In this document: positions 15,389 to 23,891 of the stretch, piece by piece | Numbering within the stretch: position 1 is the stretch's first letter | How the letters are laid out: the number at the start of each line of letters is the position of its first letter | NCBI RefSeq assembly: GCF_050337105.1 | Contig: NZ_JAKJSQ010000028.1 | Coordinates: 1-50,692, forward strand | Source of the DNA: Aliivibrio_A kagoshimensis | GTDB taxonomy: Bacteria; Pseudomonadota; Gammaproteobacteria; Enterobacterales; Vibrionaceae | Direction of reading: 5' to 3' | Length of the DNA stretch: 50,692 nt | Translations under genes and position numbers: made by a program | The notes under the pieces: generated by a model | Seen by the model: the letters and a program-made list of their open reading frames with translations, nothing else | Database searches by the model: none | What the model was told of the DNA's origin: nothing

Positions 15389-17431
15389 TTAGTGAATTGA
15401 ATCCAATTTATTCGTTATCGAATCTAGTACTTTTTGCATGCATTTCTCTTTAGGGTGCATCCCATCGTAGAACTCAGTTTCAATGCACCCCGATAATCTA
15501 GGATTATATGAACCTACAATACCAACTCCCATTTCCATTGCAATTTTCCTAAATGAGTCTTCGACTGAAAGAAATATATCCTTCTCTAGCCGCATTCTTT
15601 TATATAAGCCTGGATGATACGGTGACAATACAAGAAACACTTCAATATCATTTGCCTTAAGCCATTGAATTAATTCACGTAACTGAGTTTCCGCGTTAGA
15701 ATCATATTCAAATGTTGCCATTGCATAATTCAACAACCCTGTGAAGTCATCTTCCATAGATGATTGTGTTTTAGAAATGTATTCTTCATTATATATGTGA
15801 TAACCATCATAAGCTTTCTTCCCAACTGCCTCATGACTTCCATCACTGGCTACAACTGTGCCTGAGATATTTACCTTCCTATATAAGGTAGTTGGCCAAC
15901 TTTGATCTTGAACTCTTCCCATGTCCTCAAGAAAACGTTGAGGCTCAGAATTCAATACTACAACCTTAGAAATAGCCTCAAGCCAAAACTCATATAACTC
16001 ATCAATCGATTGCCACCTGTCTTGTCCATCATATTTATTTAATATCCATGGATCAGCCCCAATAAAAATACGGCTCGGATTAAGCTTGGCTACAGCCTCA
16101 CCAATAAATCCGATATCATCTTCAATGGATGCACCGCTTACACCTAGATTAAGAACTTCATCCCCTAAGGAATTTGAGCCTACTTGCATAATTCGGGATG
16201 AGCCCATCACTAAAGTATTTATAGGTTTCAACGGTAAAGATAAACGAAATGCATTAAACTTTCGTTCGTCAATGTTAGTAAAATAAATATAGTCCGCACT
16301 TCCTAGTTCAAAGGCCATTTTTTGTTCAATATTACCCGTTATGCTTTTAGACAATAAACCGGCACAGGCAATAAGAGAAATCGAAGCTAAACTAAATAAA
16401 CCTATTTGCTTACTTGATACCTTCTGCCTATTTCTAAATGGTAATTCGACATATTTCCAACTGATNTATGCTAATAAAAAGCACAAGGTTACTAGAGCCA
16501 AACCAGAATAAAGTGGTATATTTAACTCTCCATTTACTTTTCTAAAAAATGCAAATAACGGTTGATGTATCAAATAGGCTGAATAACTAACCAAACCAAT
16601 TTTAACTATCCATTTAATACTGAGTAGACGTGCTACAAACGTTTTTCCTTCAGCAAAAAGGATCAAGAACACAGTTCCGCATACTGGTAATAATGCATAA
16701 ACACTTGGAAATGGTGTTGTCTCATCATAAAAATAAATTGAAGATAAAATAGCAACTAAACCGAGTGTAGATAAACTACCATTAGCTTTAACCCCGTGTT
16801 TTTGTACGATAAAGGCAGATAGTGAACCAGCCAATAATTCCCAAGCTCTAGTTGGAGATAAATAGAAATTTGCTGCTGCTTTGTTTCTCCATCCCCACTC
16901 ACTAAGTAACAAACTAACAACTGCTAATATCGTAATTGTCCAAAAAACTCGACTTCTCCCAAAACGCCATGCAAACAGAAGAAATATAGGGAAAATAACG
17001 TAGTATTGTTCTTCTACTGCTAAACTCCAAGTGTGTAGTAAAGGATTTAATTCTGCTGATTCGTCAAAGTAACCTTGCTGCCTCCAAAAAACCACATTTG
17101 AAGTGAAGGTCGCCACTCCGAGTAATGCACCTCCAAAGTTTTTAAGTTCTGTTTGGTTTAATAGAACCCACCCCATTATAGATGTTATTAATATTACTAC
17201 AGTGAGTGCAGGTAAGATGCGTCGAGCACGCCGTTCGTAGAAGTTGATTATACTGAAACGATTTCTTTCGATATCTTCAATTAATATCGTTGTGATCAGA
17301 TATCCACTAATGACAAAGAAGATATCCACACCAATAAAACCACCACTAAAAAATTCAAATCCAGCATGAAACAAAATTACTGGAACAACTGCGAGTGCAC
17401 GTAAGCCATCTATTTCGGCACGATATTTCAA
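15389..17431 (-). CDS. OafA-like membrane acyltransferase with SGNH-type C-terminal domain
   Basis: 680 residues. The N-terminal 330 are an acyltransferase_3 domain with about ten membrane helices: YRAEIDGLRALAVVPVILFHAGF, GGFIGVDIFFVISGYLIT, RRARRILPAL and SLAVEEQYYVIFPIFLL. A soluble region at about 390-680 looks like an SGNH-type extracytoplasmic domain: VMGSSRIMQVG near its start and FYDGMHPKEKC near its end, the latter matching the C-terminal Asp-x-x-His catalytic pair. Such fusions O-acetylate surface polysaccharide or lipopolysaccharide sugars. The gene is visibly more AT-rich than guaA beside it and stands between intergenic gaps, which suggests it is strain-variable. One ambiguous base (n at 16466) leaves one residue unknown in a membrane segment (LLAxISWKYVELPF). 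Confidence 0.9.
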   Translation of the reverse strand: MKYRAEIDGLRALAVVPVILFHAGFEFFSGGFIGVDIFFVISGYLITTILIEDIERNRFSIINFYERRARRILPALTVVILITSIMGWVLLNQTELKNFGGALLGVATFTSNVVFWRQQGYFDESAELNPLLHTWSLAVEEQYYVIFPIFLLFAWRFGRSRVFWTITILAVVSLLLSEWGWRNKAAANFYLSPTRAWELLAGSLSAFIVQKHGVKANGSLSTLGLVAILSSIYFYDETTPFPSVYALLPVCGTVFLILFAEGKTFVARLLSIKWIVKIGLVSYSAYLIHQPLFAFFRKVNGELNIPLYSGLALVTLCFLLAXISWKYVELPFRNRQKVSSKQIGLFSLASISLIACAGLLSKSITGNIEQKMAFELGSADYIYFTNIDERKFNAFRLSLPLKPINTLVMGSSRIMQVGSNSLGDEVLNLGVSGASIEDDIGFIGEAVAKLNPSRIFIGADPWILNKYDGQDRWQSIDELYEFWLEAISKVVVLNSEPQRFLEDMGRVQDQSWPTTLYRKVNISGTVVASDGSHEAVGKKAYDGYHIYNEEYISKTQSSMEDDFTGLLNYAMATFEYDSNAETQLRELIQWLKANDIEVFLVLSPYHPGLYKRMRLEKDIFLSVEDSFRKIAMEMGVGIVGSYNPRLSGCIETEFYDGMHPKEKCMQKVLDSITNKLDSIH

Positions 17432-17780
17432 AACAAAAATCCTTACTTAAAATTTACAATAGAGACACTTACTTGATATCCATCAAATCAATGAATAAAT
17501 TCGATTTAAATTAAAGGTTAACAAGACATCATTTATGCGTAGCTCCATTTTAGTGATATTGTCGCCAGTAAGTCTATCACCAATTTACTTATGAAGAACA
17601 TACAGAAGCATTCTTTGTAAGGATACAAAAAAGTATATACATTTGATTATGTCTCTAAGACACTACATTTCCATCACATAGGTTGTCAATTGAGCTACTA
17701 CATTCAATTTGTGGGCATCACTTTAAGTACTTCATTAATATTTGTTATGGTTCCTTGAAAGTATTCACAACGAAACAAAA
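17432..17780. other. AT-rich intergenic region, no gene seen
   Basis: 349 bp between the acyltransferase start and the guaA terminator. It should carry the acyltransferase promoter. A short plus-strand frame crosses it but has no ribosome-binding site and runs through the terminator, so it is not called. Confidence 0.5.
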
Positions 17781-17825
17781 AAGCCTTGACGCTAACCACA
17801 AAGTCGTGGAAGCAAATCAAGGCTT
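17781..17825 (-). terminator. guaBA terminator, two-tier hairpin
   Basis: Read on the minus strand, AAGCCTTGA pairs with TCAAGGCTT, and an inner CCAC/GTGG hairpin sits in the loop. A run of T follows. It lies 43 nt beyond the guaA stop. Confidence 0.8.
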
Positions 17826-17867
17826 ATCTTTTAGTTACAATGGGTTAGGATTAGAGTTACCCTAATT

Positions 17868-19445
17868 TTATTCCCACTCAATAGTTGCAGGTGGCTTACC
17901 TGAAATATCGTAAACCACTCGAGAGATACCATCGATTTCGTTAATAATACGATTCGATACTTTACCCAAGAAGTCATAAGGTAGATGCGCCCAATGCGCG
18001 GTCATGAAATCGATCGTCTCTACAGCACGCAGTGAAACGACCCAATCATATTTACGGCCATCGCCCATAACACCCACAGAGCGTACTGGCAAGAACACGG
18101 TAAATGCCTGAGACACTTTATGGTAGAGATCCGCGTTATGCAGCTCTTCAATGAAGATAGCATCCGCACGACGCAGTAGATCACAATACTCTTTTTTCAC
18201 TTCGCCCAGAACACGAACACCAAGACCCGGTCCAGGGAAAGGGTGACGGTAAAGCATGTTGTAAGGCAAACCAAGCTCTAAACCAATTTTACGTACTTCA
18301 TCTTTAAACAGCTCACGCAATGGTTCAACTAAACCCATCTCCATATCATCAGGCAGGCCGCCGACGTTATGGTGAGATTTAATCACATGCGCTTTACCGG
18401 TTTTTGAAGCCGCTGATTCAATCACATCTGGGTAGATAGTGCCTTGAGCTAACCACTTAGCGTTGTCTAATTTTTTCGACTCTTCATCAAAAATATCAAC
18501 AAAAACATGACCGATGATCTTACGCTTCGCTTCTGGATCCGCTTCACCTTTCATTGCGTCTAGGAAACGGTTTTCAGCGTTAACATGAACGATATTTAGG
18601 CCAAACTTATTGCCAAACATCTCCATCACTTGATCCGCTTCATTCAATCGAAGCAATCCATTATCCACAAACACACAGGTCAGCTTGTCACCAATTGCAC
18701 GGTGCAACAACATAGCCACTACTGAAGAGTCTACGCCGCCTGACAGACCAAGGATAACTTCATCGTCACCCACTTGTTCTTTCATGCGAGCAATCGCGTC
18801 TTCAATGATCGACTCTGAGGTCCATAGCTTTTCACACTGACAAATATCAAGCACAAAGTGCTCTAACATGCGCATGCCCTGTTTAGAGTGCGTCACTTCA
18901 GGGTGGAATTGTACGCCGTAATATTTTTTCTCTTCGTTGGCCATCGCAGCATATGGACAGGTCTCTGTCTGCGCGATTTTTACAAAGTTATCTGGAATCT
19001 CAGTCACTTTGTCGCCGTGGCTCATCCACACATCAAGCAGTGGTGCACCATCATCAGTCAGTGCATCTTGAATGTTTTTAAACAGCGCAGATTCCGTCAC
19101 CACTTCAACTTGCGCATAACCAAATTCACGCTCAGTGGAACCTGACACTTTACCGCCAAGCTGCTCTGCCATCGTCTGCATGCCATAACATACGCCGAAT
19201 ACAGGTACCCCTGAATCAAACACATATTGTGGCGCGCGAGGAGAATTTGCTTCTGTCACACTCTCTGGGCCGCCAGAAAGGATGATGCCATTTGGATTGA
19301 AATCACGAATATCAGACTCTTCAACGTCCCAGCTCCAAAGCTCACAGTAGACACCGATCTCACGGATACGACGAGCAATAAGTTGGGTGTATTGAGAACC
19401 GAAATCTAAAATTAGGATACGTTGATCATGGATGTTCTTTGTCAT
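17868..19445 (-). CDS. guaA: GMP synthase (glutamine-hydrolysing)
   Basis: 525 residues, the standard length. It converts XMP to GMP with ATP and glutamine, the last step of guanine nucleotide synthesis, in the cytoplasm. The class I glutamine amidotransferase domain (1-205) has the nucleophile Cys in FGVCYGMQ and the His-Glu of QFHPEVTHS. The ATP-pyrophosphatase domain has the P-loop LSGGVDSSVVAM at about 236. The C-terminal dimerisation domain ends in the family signature GKPPATIEWE. It lies 60 nt after guaB on the same strand and is almost certainly co-transcribed with it. Confidence 0.98.
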   Translation of the reverse strand: MTKNIHDQRILILDFGSQYTQLIARRIREIGVYCELWSWDVEESDIRDFNPNGIILSGGPESVTEANSPRAPQYVFDSGVPVFGVCYGMQTMAEQLGGKVSGSTEREFGYAQVEVVTESALFKNIQDALTDDGAPLLDVWMSHGDKVTEIPDNFVKIAQTETCPYAAMANEEKKYYGVQFHPEVTHSKQGMRMLEHFVLDICQCEKLWTSESIIEDAIARMKEQVGDDEVILGLSGGVDSSVVAMLLHRAIGDKLTCVFVDNGLLRLNEADQVMEMFGNKFGLNIVHVNAENRFLDAMKGEADPEAKRKIIGHVFVDIFDEESKKLDNAKWLAQGTIYPDVIESAASKTGKAHVIKSHHNVGGLPDDMEMGLVEPLRELFKDEVRKIGLELGLPYNMLYRHPFPGPGLGVRVLGEVKKEYCDLLRRADAIFIEELHNADLYHKVSQAFTVFLPVRSVGVMGDGRKYDWVVSLRAVETIDFMTAHWAHLPYDFLGKVSNRIINEIDGISRVVYDISGKPPATIEWE

Positions 19446-19505
19446 TACTAAATCTTCTTAATTAAACACTGGGAGACAACTCTCCCAGTAGAAATTCAAT
19501 CCAAA

Positions 19506-20969
19506 TTAACCGATGCGGTAGTTTGGCGCTTCTTTGCTGATCTGAACGTCGTGTACGTGAGACTCTTTCATACCCGCACCTGAAATGCGAACAAATTCCG
19601 CTTTAGTACGCAGCTCTTCAATGGTTGCAGAACCCGTCAGTCCCATGCTTGAACGTAAACCACCCATCTGCTGATGGACGATCTCTTTTAGACGCCCTTT
19701 ATAAGCGATGCGACCTTCGATGCCTTCTGGTACCAATTTATCCGCTGCATTATCAGATTGGAAGTAACGATCCGATGAGCCTTGAGACATCGCGCCCAGT
19801 GAACCCATGCCACGGTAAGATTTGTAAGAACGACCTTGATACAGAATCACTTCACCCGGTGCTTCTTCAGTACCGGCGAACATAGAGCCAACCATAACGC
19901 ACGAAGCACCGGCAGCAATGGCTTTACACACATCACCTGAGAAGCGAATTCCGCCATCAGCAATCACAGGAATGCCGTGAGCGCTTGCTACTTCCGCCGC
20001 GTCAGAGATAGCGGTAATTTGAGGAACACCAACACCAGTAACAATACGAGTGGTACAGATTGAACCTGGGCCGATACCCACTTTCACAGCACTTACCCCT
20101 GCGTCGATTAACGCTTTAGCACCAGCACCTGTCGCGACGTTGCCACCAATGATCTGTAGATCAGGGTGTGCAGCTCGAGTTTCACGAATGCGTTGTAGTA
20201 CGCCTTCAGAGTGGCCGTGAGAAGAGTCAATTAATAGGACATCAACACCCGCTTCTACTAATGCAGCAACACGCTCTTCGTTACCTGCACCAGCACCAAC
20301 CGCAGCACCAACACGTAAACGACCGCGTTCATCTTTACATGCATTTGGTTTACGCTCTGCTTTATGGAAGTCTTTTGCTGTGATCATACCCGTTAGCTGG
20401 AATGTATCATTTACTACAAGAATCTTTTCAACGCGATACTCTTGCATCAAGCGTTGAACTTCTTCGCGCGATGTTCCCTCTTTAACCGTCGCTAAACGAT
20501 CTTTAGGTGTCATCATCACTTCCACTTTTTGTGTCAAATCCGTTACGAAACGAACATCACGTCCGGTAATGATACCAACCAGCTCATTGCTCGTTGTAAC
20601 TACAGGGTAACCCGCAAAACCGTTTTTCTCGGTTAATGCTTTAATGTCAGCGATGGTATCGGTTGGTTTAACCGATACCGGTGCAGTAACCACACCCGCT
20701 TCGAAGATCTTAACTAAACGAACTTCTTCCGCTTGCTGAGGAATTGACATGTTTTTGTGAATAAACCCAATGCCGCCCTCTTGTGCTAATGCGATAGCAA
20801 GGCGAGCTTCAGTCACTGTATCCATTGATGCTGAGATCATTGGAATATTCAGTGAAATAGTCTGAGTTAATTGGGTGCGCAAATCGGCAGTATTAGGGAG
20901 TACAGTTGAATGTGCAGGGACGAGCAGAACGTCGTCAAATGTTAGGGCTTCTTTCGCGATTCTTAGCAT
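19506..20969 (-). CDS. guaB: Inosine-5'-monophosphate dehydrogenase
   Basis: 487 residues, typical. It oxidises IMP to XMP with NAD, the committed step to GMP. The N-terminus MLRIAKEALTFDDVLLVPA is characteristic. Two CBS domains (about 93-205) interrupt the TIM barrel. The catalytic loop is GPGSICTTRIVTGVGVPQ with the active-site Cys, and the flap region follows (YRGMGSLGAM). First gene of guaBA; its promoter carries a PurR-like operator (21040-21055). Confidence 0.98.
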   Translation of the reverse strand: MLRIAKEALTFDDVLLVPAHSTVLPNTADLRTQLTQTISLNIPMISASMDTVTEARLAIALAQEGGIGFIHKNMSIPQQAEEVRLVKIFEAGVVTAPVSVKPTDTIADIKALTEKNGFAGYPVVTTSNELVGIITGRDVRFVTDLTQKVEVMMTPKDRLATVKEGTSREEVQRLMQEYRVEKILVVNDTFQLTGMITAKDFHKAERKPNACKDERGRLRVGAAVGAGAGNEERVAALVEAGVDVLLIDSSHGHSEGVLQRIRETRAAHPDLQIIGGNVATGAGAKALIDAGVSAVKVGIGPGSICTTRIVTGVGVPQITAISDAAEVASAHGIPVIADGGIRFSGDVCKAIAAGASCVMVGSMFAGTEEAPGEVILYQGRSYKSYRGMGSLGAMSQGSSDRYFQSDNAADKLVPEGIEGRIAYKGRLKEIVHQQMGGLRSSMGLTGSATIEELRTKAEFVRISGAGMKESHVHDVQISKEAPNYRIG

Positions 20970-21027
20970 TGCAATATCTCACACCGTGGGGTTGAATATA
21001 AAATTAATTATTAAATATTGCAGACGG

Positions 21028-21056
21028 ATTATACGCACGACGCAATCGATTGACTA
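21028..21056 (-). promoter_or_regulatory. guaB promoter
   Basis: On the minus strand: -35 TAGTCA (21051-21056), 17-bp spacer, perfect -10 TATAAT (21028-21033), then the GC-rich stretch CCGTCTGC where a stringent-type discriminator would be. The leader to the guaB ATG is about 55 nt. Confidence 0.75.
21040..21055. promoter_or_regulatory. PurR-type operator in the guaB promoter
   Basis: ACGCAATCGATTGACT matches the E. coli PurR operator pattern ANGCAANCGNTTNCNT at every defined position but one. It overlaps the -35 hexamer and spacer of the guaB promoter, where a repressor would block polymerase. Confidence 0.75.
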
Positions 21057-21076
21057 CACATTTTTTAATTTTTTAT

Positions 21077-21104
21077 TTGCAATTACCCTATTGATATGTA
21101 TTAT
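21077..21104 (+). promoter_or_regulatory. Candidate xseA promoter
   Basis: TTGCAA (21077-21082), 16-bp spacer, TATTAT (21099-21104), about 40 bp before the xseA start. Predicted from sequence match only. Confidence 0.45.
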
Positions 21105-21143
21105 ATTTCCGCTAATTCCTCGAGCTACGTCTAAGGCATTCCT

Positions 21144-22475
21144 TTGTCTAACCTCACCAATGATCGAATCTTTACTGTCTCTCGTCTTAATGCAGAAGTT
21201 CGCTTACTGCTTGAAAATGAAATGGGAATTGTGTGGTTGGTGGGAGAGTTGTCTAATTTCTCATCGCCTGTCTCTGGCCATTGGTATTTCACCCTTAAAG
21301 ACTCTCGAGCTCAAGTAAAATGCGCCATGTTTCGTGGCAACAACCGCCGTGTCACCTTTAAACCCGCTAATGGCAATCAGGTACTGGTTAAAGCCAGACT
21401 CTCATTGTATGAACCTCGCGGTGATTATCAGCTCATTATCGAAAGTATGCAGCCTGAAGGTGATGGAAGGTTACAGCAACAGTTTGATCAACTGAAAATG
21501 TCTCTTGCAGCAGAAGGTTTGTTTGCTCAAAGTGGTAAGCAACCTCTTCCTGAAAACCCAAAGCGTGTCGGTATTATCACCTCGAAAACCGGTGCCGCTC
21601 TGTATGATATTTTGGATGTACTAAAACGACGTGATCCCAACTTGCCAGTGGTTATCTACCCGACCATGGTGCAAGGTAACGGAGCAGCGATTCAGATCGC
21701 GCAAGCAATCGGACGTGCTAACAGTCGTAATGAGTGTGATATTTTAATTGTTGGTCGTGGTGGCGGTTCGTTAGAAGATCTCTGGTGTTTTAATGAAGAG
21801 ATCGTGGCAAGAACCATCGCAGCCAGTGCCATTCCCATCGTCAGTGCTGTGGGTCATGAAGTGGATGTCACTATTGCAGACTTTGTGGCTGATGTTAGAG
21901 CCCCAACCCCCTCTGCAGCGGCCGAACTAGTCAGCCGCGACACGTCTGCTCAAAGTCAAAAAGTGGATCAACGAAAACATAAACTTCGTAGTGGGATCCG
22001 CCACTATCTGTCAACACAGAATTCACGCCTGCATCAATTACAATTTCGGTTAGAGAAACAGCATCCTCAACTTCAACTCAATCAACAGAGCCAGCGTTTG
22101 GATGAGTTAACAGCTCGACTGCATCAATCCATGACTCAACATTTGTCGGCTCAGCGTCAACATATCAATAAGCAACAGTATAAGTTGGGTTTACACTCTC
22201 CTGAGAAAGCACTGCAGCTTAAGAGTAATCAACTGACTCAGTTACGCGCTCGCCTGCTTGATGCGATGGATAGGACGTTATTACAATCTAACCATCAACT
22301 CTCCCTGGCCGCCGAGAAATTAGATACGGTAAGCCCCCTTGCCACTTTACAGCGGGGTTACTCGATCACTCGCGGTGTGGACAATCAATTACTCACCTCT
22401 GTAAAACAAGTCAAAAGTGGCGAGCAGATTCAAACTACCTTGGCAGACGGTTCGATCAATTCAACGGTTATTTGA
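21144..22475 (+). CDS. xseA: Exodeoxyribonuclease VII large subunit
   Basis: 443 residues. It forms exonuclease VII with XseB and degrades single-stranded DNA from both ends into oligonucleotides. An N-terminal OB fold (VWLVGELSNF, SGHWYFTLKD) is followed by the catalytic domain with GVITSKTGAALYDI, GRGGGSLEDLWCFNEE and AVGHEVDVTIADFVADVRAPTPSAAAEL, then a long coiled coil rich in Gln and Leu (about 275-390). The start is a TTG, preceded by AAGG; this gives the usual SNLTNDRIFTVSRLN N-terminus. It is divergent from guaB, as in many gamma-proteobacteria. Confidence 0.97.
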   Translation: MSNLTNDRIFTVSRLNAEVRLLLENEMGIVWLVGELSNFSSPVSGHWYFTLKDSRAQVKCAMFRGNNRRVTFKPANGNQVLVKARLSLYEPRGDYQLIIESMQPEGDGRLQQQFDQLKMSLAAEGLFAQSGKQPLPENPKRVGIITSKTGAALYDILDVLKRRDPNLPVVIYPTMVQGNGAAIQIAQAIGRANSRNECDILIVGRGGGSLEDLWCFNEEIVARTIAASAIPIVSAVGHEVDVTIADFVADVRAPTPSAAAELVSRDTSAQSQKVDQRKHKLRSGIRHYLSTQNSRLHQLQFRLEKQHPQLQLNQQSQRLDELTARLHQSMTQHLSAQRQHINKQQYKLGLHSPEKALQLKSNQLTQLRARLLDAMDRTLLQSNHQLSLAAEKLDTVSPLATLQRGYSITRGVDNQLLTSVKQVKSGEQIQTTLADGSINSTVI

Positions 22476-22485
22476 TCCAATGATC

Positions 22486-22710
22486 TTACTGCTTAATAAA
22501 GTGTGTCTGGGTTCTCGACTTAGATTTTAGCTCATTACAGCGATTACAAAAGTAACTAACAGAACCACACGCTTGCAGCTTCTCCATCTCTACACTGCAA
22601 TCAGGACAAGGTGCCAGTTTCTTATAACCTTGTTGGCACGCCTCACAATAGTAACCACTATTTTGCCAGTTCAGTGTTTCCTCACAGTTAGGGCAACAAT
22701 TTTCTGTCAT
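22486..22710 (-). CDS. yfgJ: Zinc-ribbon protein, YfgJ-like
   Basis: 74 residues with four CxxC pairs: CCPNC, YYCEAC, PCPDC and FCNRC, enough for two zinc ribbons. Length, Cys layout and position between xseA and der match the E. coli YfgJ group of double zinc-ribbon proteins. Function unknown. It is convergent with xseA, ending 11 bp beyond its stop. Confidence 0.85.
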   Translation of the reverse strand: MTENCCPNCEETLNWQNSGYYCEACQQGYKKLAPCPDCSVEMEKLQACGSVSYFCNRCNELKSKSRTQTHFIKQ

Positions 22711-22923
22711 GCTATACCTCGATCAATTCTATTTCTGTGGATCTTTATATTAATGGCAAGTGATCAGCGATCACCCCTAAAAAGAACATTTATATAACCA
22801 CCACCCGAAAGCATAAGTTACATATCCTGTTTTTGAATTTAAGATAGTTTATTTAACTGCAATGCACCCGAATAAACGGGGGATCCGGAGTATAATATAA
22901 ATCGTGATATTTCTAGAAATCCA

Positions 22924-23805
22924 TCACCTTGTCATACAGCTTGTTGTTACCATCTGCAGCTGCTGAGCATCGACGAGCGTCAATACCACGGTAATTGAAC
23001 GGTATTCAGCTAAGCTATTAACATGGGTACCACCACAAGGTATCACTGCTTTACCGCTCTCGCCGAGATGACAGTGCCAGTAGCGCGAATCCGTTAACCG
23101 CTCCCCGTCACACACCACCTCTATATCGCTATTTAATGCTAACCAAGCGGCTAATTGAGCATTAATCGCTGATTCGATGGCTGGCAAGTTCTCCACCATC
23201 TCTGCACTGTTTAAACCTCGCTTACGTAAGGTTTTACCTAATCGATAGGTATCGGTACAACAATCTTCCGTAACAAAACTGGTCTCTAGCGCATAACTGT
23301 TGAAATCATAATGTCCAAGTTCATCCTTACGATCGGCATCTTTGCGCCAGTAGTGGCCATTTAATATTTTATTTAATGCTAAATACGCTAAGTGGCCAGC
23401 AGAATGTCCTCTGCTTAGCCGCTGTTGATACGCTTGGTTCACTTCAAGCAGCACGCTATCACCAACGTTAAGCAGTAAGTCTGAGTTCACTCGATGAACA
23501 ACAACAAATGCCCATCCACTGGTATCGCGCTTTACCGGAATGGCTTCTGCAACAAACAACTCGCCGGTGGCTAACTCTACCGCACCCGTTAAACAGTCTA
23601 CAACAGCTTCGCGTTTTTCATTAACCACCAACATGCCACGATCTGCTGGATGATCGGGCCAAATATGGCTGACAGGGTGAAATGGCGTCTCTGCCGTTAC
23701 GATATAGTGTCCTTGCTGCTGATCGCTTTGCACTAATTGAATCGTGGTGGTTAACTGCCATGTTTGATGATTGAACTTAACGATAGTTGGGCTGATGTCG
23801 TTCAT
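22924..23805 (-). CDS. AlaX-like alanyl-tRNA editing hydrolase
   Basis: 293 residues. It contains the two metal-binding motifs of the AlaRS editing/AlaX superfamily: HSAGH at about residue 135 and CGGTH in VIPCGGTHVNSLAEY near residue 253. These coordinate zinc for hydrolysis of Ser- or Gly-mischarged tRNA-Ala in trans. The N-terminal 120 residues form the barrel-like domain seen in longer AlaX proteins. There is no aminoacylation domain, so it is a free-standing editing protein. It lies behind the der terminator (23862) and is probably transcribed separately. Confidence 0.87.
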   Translation of the reverse strand: MNDISPTIVKFNHQTWQLTTTIQLVQSDQQQGHYIVTAETPFHPVSHIWPDHPADRGMLVVNEKREAVVDCLTGAVELATGELFVAEAIPVKRDTSGWAFVVVHRVNSDLLLNVGDSVLLEVNQAYQQRLSRGHSAGHLAYLALNKILNGHYWRKDADRKDELGHYDFNSYALETSFVTEDCCTDTYRLGKTLRKRGLNSAEMVENLPAIESAINAQLAAWLALNSDIEVVCDGERLTDSRYWHCHLGESGKAVIPCGGTHVNSLAEYRSITVVLTLVDAQQLQMVTTSCMTR

Positions 23806-23861
23806 TGTGATTCTCTTTTTATTCTCTTTTTATTGGTAAGCAAACCGTGGGCGAAAAAAAA

Positions 23862-23882
23862 GAGCACCTAAATTAGATGCTC
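23862..23882 (-). terminator. der operon terminator
   Basis: On the minus strand GAGCATCTAA pairs with TTAGGTGCTC (one G-U) in a tight hairpin followed by eight T. It lies 10 nt beyond the der stop and is the probable end of the ndk-to-der transcription series. Confidence 0.85.
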
Positions 23883-23891
23883 CGCTTTCTG

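Noticed and set aside
17683..17865. 60-codon plus-strand frame between the acyltransferase and guaA genes
   Set aside because: It runs through the guaBA terminator hairpin, has no ribosome-binding site and no recognisable domain.
20875..21318. 147-codon plus-strand frame over the guaB start and promoter
   Set aside because: It overlaps the guaB start, the PurR-like operator and the start of xseA in another frame; xseA is clearly the real gene.
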